A stretch of 64,000 nucleotides of DNA from Maritalea sp049801075 (GTDB taxonomy: Bacteria > Pseudomonadota > Alphaproteobacteria > Rhizobiales > Devosiaceae). A program made the translations under genes and the position numbers. The DNA lies in contig NZ_JBNAGG010000001.1 in assembly GCF_049801075.1 (NCBI RefSeq), positions 1,178,001 through 1,242,000 of the forward strand, in the 5' to 3' direction. Within the stretch, counting starts at the first letter, position 1. The number at the start of each line of letters is the position of its first letter. The notes under the pieces were generated by a model. That model was not told the origin of the DNA. It ran no database searches and worked only from the letters and a program-made list of their open reading frames with translations. Below are positions 8,922-16,538 of the stretch, in pieces.

Positions 8922-10139
8922 TTACTTGTAGTCTTCCAAGTCTTCAGCTGCGATTTCAACAGCTTCAGCAGCTTCAACTTCGCCCAAAACAACGCCTTGA
9001 ACAGCTTCGTTGATCACGTCTTGCAGACCAACATAGTCAGTTACGAAAGGCTCTGGACCACCAGTTTCGATGGCGTCAAGGAAAGCACCCCAGGTTGGGT
9101 CTTCTTCCACGATTTTCGCCACACTTGGGTGGTTAGGACGCAATGGTGTCAAGCCTGCAGCAATGTCAAATTCCATTTGCTTGTCTGGGCTTGTCATGTA
9201 CTTAGCAAAGTCCAAAGCAGCTTCTTCAACGCCTGAACCTTTGAACACTGCATATGAGTCAGTGATCAACAATGTACCTGGTGTACCCATTGGGCCTACT
9301 GGAATTGGTGCAACGCCCCAATTTACAGCGTCAGCAACAGCGCCACGCTCCCATGGACCAGAAATGAACATGCCGATTTTGCTTTCCACGAACAATGGAC
9401 GCAATTTCGCACGGTCATAAGCAACTGGACCTGGCTGAGAAACTTCAGCCATCTTGCCATAGAACGCAAGTGCTTCAACGTTGTTTGGTGAGTTGAATAC
9501 GATCTCGCCGTCAGCGTTGATCACTTCACCACCGTTTGTGTACACATAGTTCATGAACTGGTGCATTGTGTTGTCGAATGAAGCGGCAGCCAAACCGAAG
9601 CCATCAGCGTCGGTGTTGTCTTTAATGGCTTTCGCAGCGTCATACATCTCATCCCAAGTTTTAGGAGGAGTTTCTGGGTCAAGACCAGCAGCTTCAAACA
9701 GGTCTTTGTTCCAGTACAATGCTTTTGTTGAGAACGCGCGTGGTAGGCCCCACACTTTGCCGTTCGCAGTTACAGTCGCCAAAATTGGCTCTGCCCAAGT
9801 TGCCAACTCTTCATCTGACAAGTCGTGAGACAAGATCAGATCGTTTTGCGCCAACTGCTTAAGGGTACGAGAACCCATGTAAGCAACCGCAGCCGGTGTG
9901 CCAGCAGCAGCAAGTGTTGTTGCTTTTTCTTGACACTGGCCCCAAGGCACATATTCGATTTGAACGTCAAAACCAGGATTGTTCGCTTCCCATTCGCCGA
10001 TGTGCTTGGCGTTTACTTCACCGCCAAATGTGTCATCGCCACACAGGATAACCTGGATCGCTTGTTGGTCTTGTGCAACTGCGAAAGATGCAGAGCTAAG
10101 TAGCAAAGCGCCACCAAGCATAATTTTAGTCAGTTTCAT
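8922..10139 (-). CDS. Sugar ABC transporter substrate-binding protein (family 1)
   Basis: Periplasmic binding protein of 405 residues with a clear Sec signal peptide (MKLTKIMLGGALLLSSASFAVAQ, cleavage after AVA). The mature part has the family-1 features: an early cluster around CGDDTFGGEVNAKHIGEWEANNPGF, a LYWNKDLFEAAGLDPE segment and GMFISGPWERGAV. The ATG at 10139 is chosen over an earlier in-frame ATG because GGGAG sits just in front of it. It delivers sugar to the two permeases encoded directly upstream in the operon. Confidence 0.92.
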   Translation of the reverse strand: MKLTKIMLGGALLLSSASFAVAQDQQAIQVILCGDDTFGGEVNAKHIGEWEANNPGFDVQIEYVPWGQCQEKATTLAAAGTPAAVAYMGSRTLKQLAQNDLILSHDLSDEELATWAEPILATVTANGKVWGLPRAFSTKALYWNKDLFEAAGLDPETPPKTWDEMYDAAKAIKDNTDADGFGLAAASFDNTMHQFMNYVYTNGGEVINADGEIVFNSPNNVEALAFYGKMAEVSQPGPVAYDRAKLRPLFVESKIGMFISGPWERGAVADAVNWGVAPIPVGPMGTPGTLLITDSYAVFKGSGVEEAALDFAKYMTSPDKQMEFDIAAGLTPLRPNHPSVAKIVEEDPTWGAFLDAIETGGPEPFVTDYVGLQDVINEAVQGVVLGEVEAAEAVEIAAEDLEDYK

Positions 10140-10178
10140 CTTGAACTCCCTTTTTTCTGCCAATTAGTACAGTGCTTC

Positions 10179-11021
10179 CTATTCCTTAACTGCGCCAGCA
10201 GTCAGGCCAGCGATGATGTATCGCTGCAAGAAGATGTAAATGATCAGCACTGGCAAAATGCCGACCAAACTCGCGGCCATCACTTCGTTCCAAACGACGG
10301 TTTGACGACCAAAGAACTGGTAAATACCAACCGGCAGAGGATGCAGGTCAGAATTTGAATTGAATGTTAACGCGAACAAGAATTGTTGCGCATAGGCCCC
10401 AATAAAGGTTGCAATTGCCACCACAACAATCCCGGGCATGGCGATCGGCAAGATCACTTTCCAGAGGATATAGGGGCGGCTGGCGCCATCTACCCAAGCG
10501 GCTTCTTCAAGCTCGCGCGGGATTTTCATCAGATAGGAGCGCAACAACCAAATCGCTGTTGGGATCAAGAAGGCTGCGCCTGGAATGATCATGGCCAAAT
10601 AAGTATTCAGCAAACCCACATTCCGCATCAATTGGAACAATGGAATGATCAACACAGCGCCACCCACCATGTTAATGGCAAGGAAAGCAGCCAACATCGC
10701 ATCCCGGCCTTTAAATTCGAACCGAGCGAAGGCCCAAGCAGCGGGGATCACCGCGATCAACACAATGACTGTCACACAGGTCGCAATGAAGAAGCTGTTC
10801 CAAATATAAAGCCCTAAGCGCGGCACATTTTCCCACATGGTGAAATATGCATCGAAGCTCATATTTTCCGTAATGATTTTATACGGAATGGAGTTGATCC
10901 GGTTTAGCGGACGCAGGGAGACCAAGAAGGCTTCCAAAAACGGCGCCAAAAGGAACAATAGAAAGACGCCGATACCCAAATAGATGCCGACAATTTCCCA
11001 CCAACGGTACTTATTTATCAT
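10179..11021 (-). CDS. Sugar ABC transporter permease (MalG type)
   Basis: Inner-membrane permease of 280 residues with six predicted helices. The ATPase-docking EAA loop is EEAAWVDGASRPYILWKVILP in the C-terminal half. The start overlaps the stop of the preceding permease by 11 nt, implying translational coupling. It pairs with the 11011-11907 protein to make the CUT1 heterodimer. Confidence 0.92.
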   Translation of the reverse strand: MINKYRWWEIVGIYLGIGVFLLFLLAPFLEAFLVSLRPLNRINSIPYKIITENMSFDAYFTMWENVPRLGLYIWNSFFIATCVTVIVLIAVIPAAWAFARFEFKGRDAMLAAFLAINMVGGAVLIIPLFQLMRNVGLLNTYLAMIIPGAAFLIPTAIWLLRSYLMKIPRELEEAAWVDGASRPYILWKVILPIAMPGIVVVAIATFIGAYAQQFLFALTFNSNSDLHPLPVGIYQFFGRQTVVWNEVMAASLVGILPVLIIYIFLQRYIIAGLTAGAVKE

Positions 11022-11907
11022 TGCTCAAGCTCCGTTTTGCCATGCGTGACAGCATGTAGAAGTAGAACCCTGCGAACGAGGACAGGAAGATCACAATCAT
11101 CACAGCGCGTGCTGCACCTTCACCATATCGATTGCGCGAAATCGCAGTCTTGTAGGTGTCGATAATCATGGTTGTGGTCGATCCACGTGGCCCACCTTCG
11201 GTCAAAATCCAGATGATGTCGAAGGAGTTGAAGGTCCAAATGGCACTCAGGAGGCCCATCGTCGCCACCGCTGGCATAATCAACGGCAATGTGATGCGGC
11301 GGAACCGATACATGCGGCTGGCGCCATCCACCCAAGCAGCTTCGTGCAAGTCAGGCGAGATTGATTGCATAGCGGCCAACAAATAGATGGTGACCAATGG
11401 CGTACCCACCCAAACGTCGGTGACGATGGTTGAATAGAATGCGCCTGTACGGTCGCCCAAGAATTCGTATGGCCCTGCCAAAATACCCAAATGCTGAGCA
11501 ACACCGGAAATCATGCCGAATTGGCCGTTATACATCCAGCGCCACATAAATACGCCAATCGCGATTGGCACAATCCAGGGGGGCATCACCAGTACGCGCA
11601 TAAAGCTACGACCTGGCACAGCGGAGTTGAGCAACATAGCGCCCAGAACGCCGACCACCATTTTCAATGTTACAGAAATTGCCATCCAATAGAATGTACG
11701 GCCGATAACTTCTGGAAAACGGCGAGAGAAAATCTTCTCATAGTTTGCCAAGCCGATGAACTCTTCAGTCGGCTTTAGCGATGCATCCGTAAACGATAGC
11801 CGAACTGTTTCCAACAGCGGCCATGCAACAATTGCAAGCGTGATAAACAACGCTGGCAAGAGCAGCAAATACGGAAACAGATTTGGACGTCCCCCCATTG
11901 CTTGCAT
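11011..11907 (-). CDS. Sugar ABC transporter permease (MalF/UgpA type)
   Basis: Inner-membrane permease of 298 residues with six helices and an EAA loop HEAAWVDGASRMYRFRRITLP. The ATG at 11907 directly abuts the stop of the Gfo/Idh/MocA gene, and a GGAGG lies inside the end of that gene. It precedes the MalG-type permease with an 11-nt overlap. Confidence 0.92.
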   Translation of the reverse strand: MQAMGGRPNLFPYLLLLPALFITLAIVAWPLLETVRLSFTDASLKPTEEFIGLANYEKIFSRRFPEVIGRTFYWMAISVTLKMVVGVLGAMLLNSAVPGRSFMRVLVMPPWIVPIAIGVFMWRWMYNGQFGMISGVAQHLGILAGPYEFLGDRTGAFYSTIVTDVWVGTPLVTIYLLAAMQSISPDLHEAAWVDGASRMYRFRRITLPLIMPAVATMGLLSAIWTFNSFDIIWILTEGGPRGSTTTMIIDTYKTAISRNRYGEGAARAVMIVIFLSSFAGFYFYMLSRMAKRSLSNDK

Positions 11908-13107
11908 TTAAGCAACCTCCTCCTTTGCAAGCTTGTAGCTGTCGAACTTCGCCCACGTCTCAGTGAGGTCAATGACAGAATGCGACAAGCGTGCTTCGTC
12001 TAGTTTAATCGCGGTTAGGCCCGCTTCCAAACCATCCAAGATGGATACTGGAAGTTTTGCGCCATTCCGCAAGTGATTGAAAATATCCTCGATCATTTGC
12101 TCATCAGCCCCGTAGTGAGCAGAAAGGCTTGAGGATTCATATGATTTGTCGACCAAAGTCTCGGAATTCTCAGCCGCAGTCAGCTTGAAGAAATTGCGAA
12201 TAAAATCGCCTTCCGCCATGCCTTTGGAGCCGATCACCGCAAAGCGGCGGAACTCATCTGGCACGTTCATATTGGTGTGGAAGCAGAGGTTTTCACCATC
12301 CTGATATTCAATCAGAGCGGTTTGATAGTCGATGATATCGCCTTCACTATCAAAAACCTTATCACTGCCATTCCAGCCGCTTGGCTTATATTGGTAAACA
12401 TTGGCCAATTCGTCCGGCTTGTTTTCCGGCACGAAAGAACGACGACCACCAAAGCTGGCGACACGTTTTGGGCGCTTGCCCACAAGACCTTGATAAAGGT
12501 CTAGATCGTGGCAGCATTTTTCCAGCATAAAGCCGCCAGAAAATTCTGAATTACGACGCCAATCGCGCATAAAAAATGCGCCGTGATAAGGCGCAATATG
12601 CTCTGAAGCTTCAATAGATGCGATGTTGCCCAATTTGCCGTTGTCGCGTGCCGCAATCAAATCGCGGTAAAGCGGCGCGTAACGCAAAACCAAGCCAATC
12701 ATCACTTGATCAACATTGCCGGCTTCTTGCAACAGCTCAAGCAACTCAAATGTCTGTGCCTCTGTGGTCACAACTGGCTTCTCAGCAAATGTTTTAACGC
12801 CAGCTTTGATTGCAATCCGCAAATGTTCGAGGTGCATATGGTTTGGCGAACCGACCATCAACAAATCGAGGTCATTTTTCTCAAGCAGCTCTTCCAAGCT
12901 GTCAAAAGGTTTGCCCGGATTGAAGGACTTAAGCGCTGATGGATCAACAGAAATGCCAGGCACTCCTTCCCCATTCACCAAACCTAAGCCAGCCGGATTT
13001 GGGTCAACATAGCCAACAAACTCAATGTCCTTTTGAGTTTGGCCGATGACCTGCATCAAATAACCAATACGATATCCCAGTCCAACGACACCGATTTTAA
13101 AGGTCAT
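11908..13107 (-). CDS. Gfo/Idh/MocA-family oxidoreductase
   Basis: A 399-residue NAD(P)-dependent sugar dehydrogenase-like protein. The N-terminal Rossmann fold begins KIGVVGLGYRIGYL. EKPVVTT carries the usual EKP motif. A C-terminal alpha/beta domain follows from about residue 135. The true start is the ATG at 13107, with GGGAGG upstream, although the frame is open another 48 codons. First gene of the transporter operon. Members oxidise, epimerise or hydrolyse sugars; the imported sugar is the likely substrate. Confidence 0.9.
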   Translation of the reverse strand: MTFKIGVVGLGYRIGYLMQVIGQTQKDIEFVGYVDPNPAGLGLVNGEGVPGISVDPSALKSFNPGKPFDSLEELLEKNDLDLLMVGSPNHMHLEHLRIAIKAGVKTFAEKPVVTTEAQTFELLELLQEAGNVDQVMIGLVLRYAPLYRDLIAARDNGKLGNIASIEASEHIAPYHGAFFMRDWRRNSEFSGGFMLEKCCHDLDLYQGLVGKRPKRVASFGGRRSFVPENKPDELANVYQYKPSGWNGSDKVFDSEGDIIDYQTALIEYQDGENLCFHTNMNVPDEFRRFAVIGSKGMAEGDFIRNFFKLTAAENSETLVDKSYESSSLSAHYGADEQMIEDIFNHLRNGAKLPVSILDGLEAGLTAIKLDEARLSHSVIDLTETWAKFDSYKLAKEEVA

Positions 13108-13126
13108 ACGATCCCTCCCGATCTTG

Positions 13127-13145
13127 TATGAAATTAATTTTCGTA
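13127..13145. promoter_or_regulatory. Candidate operator, copy 1 (TATGAAA-N5-TTTCGTA)
   Basis: A 19-bp dyad, TATGAAA-TTAAT-TTTCGTA, lies 20 bp in front of the Gfo/Idh/MocA start. A second copy with identical half-site spacing is at 13201-13219, 74 bp away centre to centre, about seven helical turns. The repeated sequence and spacing suggest a dimeric regulator; RpiR is the only regulator in the locus. Confidence 0.55.
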
Positions 13146-13200
13146 CTTTGGACCAAAATTTGCAAATTCTCAAGCGAGATTCGTAATTTTGCCCCCAATT

Positions 13201-13219
13201 TATGAAAATCAATTTCATA
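13201..13219. promoter_or_regulatory. Candidate operator, copy 2 (TATGAAA-N5-TTTCATA)
   Basis: Perfect 7-bp inverted arms around ATCAA, 94 bp upstream of the Gfo/Idh/MocA start codon. It shares half-site sequence and 5-bp spacer length with copy 1, which argues for a specific binding site rather than a chance palindrome. Confidence 0.55.
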
Positions 13220-13284
13220 GAATGCTGTAAGTTCTTGAATCTTAAATTCAAATTTCAGCAAATTCATGTGGAAAGCAAATGTAG

Positions 13285-14028
13285 TCACGATGCGACGCCC
13301 TCCAATTTTGCCAAAGCTTGGACCAGCTCTTCGACACGGTATTGAACCGTTTCACGCCGCCCATCTTCAGCGGCAAATCCAAGGTCCTGCGCCGCATTTG
13401 GCGATTGAGCCAAGGGCGCAGAACAGGAGGAATGCAAGCTCGTAATGCCGTCGATCGCCAGCAAATCTTTTGCGCTGGCGACACCAACGCCAGACCCTGG
13501 CATAATTTCAATTCGGCCCGCCGCGCGCTCAACCAATTTCGCGATCAAATCAATGCCCGCGCTGGCGTTCGTTTTCTGCCCACTGGTGAGGATGCGGTTA
13601 AAGCCAAGTTCAATTGCTTGCTCCAACGCTTCAAACGGGTCAGGTGTCACGTCAAATGCACGGTGCAGGGTGATATCCATGCCGTTGGCCGCCGCCACCA
13701 GCTCGTTCAGCATTGCCATATCGAGTTGGCCGTCTTGCTGGGTCGCCCCGAGCACCACACCTTGCATATTTTCATTTTGCGCTAGGGCGATATCGTCCAA
13801 CATCAATTGCATTTCATGCTGGTCAAAGCAGAAATCGCCTTCACGCGGGCGGATCATCACATGCGCGCGCATCTTCTGCGCTGCTGCAAAGCGCATAAAG
13901 CCGCGGCTTGGCGTCAAACCACCTGCAACAAGTGCCGAACAAAGCTCCACACGGTCAGCACCACCCTTTTGAGCTGCTATCAATGCGGCTGGGGTATCAA
14001 TGCAAATTTCAAGGGTGATTTTTGACAT
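13285..14028 (-). CDS. cutC: CutC family protein
   Basis: A 247-residue CutC TIM-barrel protein. It has LEICIDTPAALIAAQKGGADRVELCSALVAGGLTPS-type N-terminal features, MIRPREGDF, HRAFDVTPDP, ILTSGQ and IMPGSGV, all hallmarks of the family. CutC is named for copper homeostasis in E. coli, but its reaction is not known and the copper role is disputed. Here its ATG overlaps the stop of the GlcNAc kinase gene (TAATG) as third gene of nagA-kinase-cutC, which points to amino-sugar metabolism. Stop is 177 nt before the next operon. Confidence 0.92.
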   Translation of the reverse strand: MSKITLEICIDTPAALIAAQKGGADRVELCSALVAGGLTPSRGFMRFAAAQKMRAHVMIRPREGDFCFDQHEMQLMLDDIALAQNENMQGVVLGATQQDGQLDMAMLNELVAAANGMDITLHRAFDVTPDPFEALEQAIELGFNRILTSGQKTNASAGIDLIAKLVERAAGRIEIMPGSGVGVASAKDLLAIDGITSLHSSCSAPLAQSPNAAQDLGFAAEDGRRETVQYRVEELVQALAKLEGVAS

Positions 14029-14948
14029 TAGGCCACCCCACGCATTTGGTTGGGGCGCAAATAGGCTGCGCCGACCAGGCCCGCATTTTTCACATGGTGT
14101 GCAGGCACAACTAAGGGCTGCTCATATGTGTTCAGCACCATGGTGCGCACGCGGCGATCAATTTCTGCAATTAGATCATTGGCATGGGCCAAGCCGCCAC
14201 CAACAGGCACAGATTCAGGGCCGAGCGTATTGACAAACGTGCTGAGCACCCGCGCCACCATTTCGCTGCACACTTCAATGGTGCGCGTCGCGGCATCATT
14301 GCCGTTGCGCCAAGCATTCAGAATATCTTCTGCACCAAGTTCAACTTGATGCAGCGCCTTATGGACATTTTCCATGCCGCGCGCGCCGCCGACTGTATCC
14401 AAACAGCCTTTTTGGCCGCAGCCGCATTGGAAATAACCCATATGCTCGACCATGCCGCCAGCCGTTGGGTCAACGACAGGGCCATGGCCCCATTCACCTG
14501 AAATGCCGCCAAAGCCGGTGACAATATCGCCATTGATGACCATGCCACCGCCAACGCCGGTGCCCAGCACAATGGCAAACACGTTTTGCGCGCCCTTCGC
14601 CGCGCCCGCATAGGCCTCGGCAAGAGCAAGACAATCGGCATCATTTGCCACAATCACCGGCACACCAACTCGTGCTTCAAGTAAGCCTGAAAGGTTCTCT
14701 CCTTTTAGGCAAGGAATGTTGGCAATAGTGAGCGCGCCCGTTTTGGGATCGGCAAACCCTGCGATTGAAATGGCAACATAATCCCGCTGCGCCGCAGGCG
14801 CTTCTTGCATCATTTCAACCATCGCGGTCAAAAAGCCATCCAGAGAATCGCCCGGCGTTGGTCGCTTGCCAGCAATCTGCACAATGCCATCCTGATCTGG
14901 CCAGCCAGATCGAATATTGGTACCACCAATGTCAAAGCAGACGGGCAT
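14028..14948 (-). CDS. ROK-family N-acetylglucosamine kinase
   Basis: A 306-residue ROK sugar kinase. The phosphate loop FDIGGTNIRSG is at the N-terminus, LGTGVGGG near residue 129, and the ROK zinc motif GHGPVVDPTAG followed by CGCGQKGCLDTVGGARG near residues 165-190, with the usual three Cys and His. There is no N-terminal helix-turn-helix, so it is an enzyme, not a NagC-type repressor. Translation is coupled to nagA by a TAATG overlap. It would make GlcNAc-6-phosphate, the NagA substrate. Confidence 0.92.
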   Translation of the reverse strand: MPVCFDIGGTNIRSGWPDQDGIVQIAGKRPTPGDSLDGFLTAMVEMMQEAPAAQRDYVAISIAGFADPKTGALTIANIPCLKGENLSGLLEARVGVPVIVANDADCLALAEAYAGAAKGAQNVFAIVLGTGVGGGMVINGDIVTGFGGISGEWGHGPVVDPTAGGMVEHMGYFQCGCGQKGCLDTVGGARGMENVHKALHQVELGAEDILNAWRNGNDAATRTIEVCSEMVARVLSTFVNTLGPESVPVGGGLAHANDLIAEIDRRVRTMVLNTYEQPLVVPAHHVKNAGLVGAAYLRPNQMRGVA

Positions 14949-16099
14949 TAGTGCGACTCCCCTTGGCCTTTAATCCAAGTCCGGGTGACTTTCATATCGT
15001 CTTTGCCAAAGGCCACGAGATCGGCATCATAGCCTGGGGCGATGCGACCAATCTGATCATCCAAGCGCAAGAATTGTGCAGGATAAAGCGATGCCATGCG
15101 CAAGGCTTCACCAAGCTCCACGCCCAACTCTTTGTGGGCGAGCTCAACCGCGCGCATCATATCTAAATCGGAACCAGCCAATGTGCCATCTTCCAATGCG
15201 CAACGCCCATCCACGGCGTGAATAGTTTCACCGTATAGGTTGAAATGCTTCTCCTTCGCGCCAACTGTCGCCATCGCATCAGACACAAGCATTATTTTAC
15301 CCTGCTTTTTCGCCCGCACAACAATGCGCGCGCTGGCGAAATGCAAATGGTAGCCATCAACGATCAGGCCGCACCAACTGTTGGGATCATCAAGACCTGC
15401 ACCAACAACGCTCGGCTCGCGATTGGCTAAAGGCGGCATGGCGTTAAACAGGTGCGTAAAGCCGCGCAAGCCAACATCCAGCGCTTCGCCAACCTGTTCA
15501 TAGGTGGCCGCGCTATGGCCCGCACAAACATGCACTCCTTTTTCGCTTAATGATGCGATAAATGGCTTCGGCACACATTCCGGCGCAACCGTAACGATCA
15601 CTTCACCAAGGTCGCCACGCGTAAATAGATCAAGCGCCTCATCATCAACATCGCGCAAGAATTCAGGCGCATGGACACCGCGACGCTTCAAGCTGAGATA
15701 AGGGCCTTCGAAATGCACGCCGCGAACGCCCGGCACGTCGGCTTTAATGGCGGCGCTGATGGCATCGGCTGCTTCGCGCATCACCTCAAATGAGTCTGTA
15801 ATCAATGTCGGCATCAATGTGGTCGAACCATATTGACGATGACCACGAACAATTTCGGTCAAACCTTCAACTGTGCGCTGATCATTAAACATAACCCCGC
15901 CACCGCCATTGACTTGCACATCAATAAAACCGGGGGCCAAAATTTGGCCAGAGAGGTCGACAATCTGCTCATAGTCTGAAGCTAGGTTGTTGTCAGCAGC
16001 AAAAATGCGAGAAATTTTTCCATTGGCGACCTCAACGGACTGGCCGTTCAAAAAACGCTCACCATCAAACAAAGTGGCATTTTTGAGTAGAATCGCCAT
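14948..16099 (-). CDS. nagA: N-acetylglucosamine-6-phosphate deacetylase
   Basis: A 383-residue amidohydrolase that converts GlcNAc-6-P to GlcN-6-P plus acetate. Motifs are PGFIDVQVNGGGG near residue 57, the metal-binding HFEGPYL near residue 129, CAGHSAAT, FTHLFNAMPPL, DGYHLH and the catalytic Asp in LVSDAMATVG. First gene of the nagA-kinase-cutC operon. No glucosamine-6-phosphate deaminase (nagB) is visible in the window; it may lie beyond the left edge. Confidence 0.95.
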   Translation of the reverse strand: MAILLKNATLFDGERFLNGQSVEVANGKISRIFAADNNLASDYEQIVDLSGQILAPGFIDVQVNGGGGVMFNDQRTVEGLTEIVRGHRQYGSTTLMPTLITDSFEVMREAADAISAAIKADVPGVRGVHFEGPYLSLKRRGVHAPEFLRDVDDEALDLFTRGDLGEVIVTVAPECVPKPFIASLSEKGVHVCAGHSAATYEQVGEALDVGLRGFTHLFNAMPPLANREPSVVGAGLDDPNSWCGLIVDGYHLHFASARIVVRAKKQGKIMLVSDAMATVGAKEKHFNLYGETIHAVDGRCALEDGTLAGSDLDMMRAVELAHKELGVELGEALRMASLYPAQFLRLDDQIGRIAPGYDADLVAFGKDDMKVTRTWIKGQGESH

Positions 16100-16207
16100 G
16101 AATCTCGCCTCCCGTGCGCACTTTAAGTCTGGCGCATCGTTTTCTTCTCACCTCAACAAACCAGCACACTTAATAGCTTAAGACATCTGTTTGTTGCTCC
16201 ACAGGTT

Positions 16208-16236
16208 ATTAAATCCAATTTAATACCATTTTGCAA
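16208..16236 (-). promoter_or_regulatory. Candidate sigma-70 promoter of nagA
   Basis: On the minus strand TTGCAA (16236-16231) and TTTAAT (16213-16208) are 17 bp apart, about 110 bp in front of the nagA ATG. The -10 lies in the small dyad ATTAAAT-CCA-ATTTAAT (16208-16224), which could serve as an operator. Prediction only. Confidence 0.4.
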
Positions 16237-16263
16237 CCAAAAAATCACAAAAAGTACATATCC

Positions 16264-16285
16264 CATATTTCAACGTTGGAATATG
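16264..16285. promoter_or_regulatory. 22-bp near-perfect palindrome upstream of nagA
   Basis: Arms of 11 bp, CATATTTCAAC and GTTGGAATATG, match except for one base pair. It lies in the 439-bp gap between the divergent nagA operon and the S8 protease gene. It resembles a LacI-type operator in symmetry, but no LacI gene is visible. Function unknown. Confidence 0.4.
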
Positions 16286-16538
16286 ACATAACATTATGAT
16301 CTATAATGAATTATTGCATCTATCTTGAGCATATTCACGACACTTCAAATGTAAATTACAAGTGAAACTACATTTGGCTAGGCCGCTTTTTAACGCAGAT
16401 ACGAATCTTTCATATCTATTGGTATTCTATAGGTTCATTTAAAAATTTGACTTTTTGTTGCATTGGCGGTTAACGAAGCTTGATACTTTATCTATTAATA
16501 TTTGTTCAGACTTGGGACACCTTGGGGTTGGTTTACAT

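Noticed and set aside
14028..14948. NagC-like repressor
   Set aside because: The ROK protein has no N-terminal helix-turn-helix and has a complete kinase phosphate loop.
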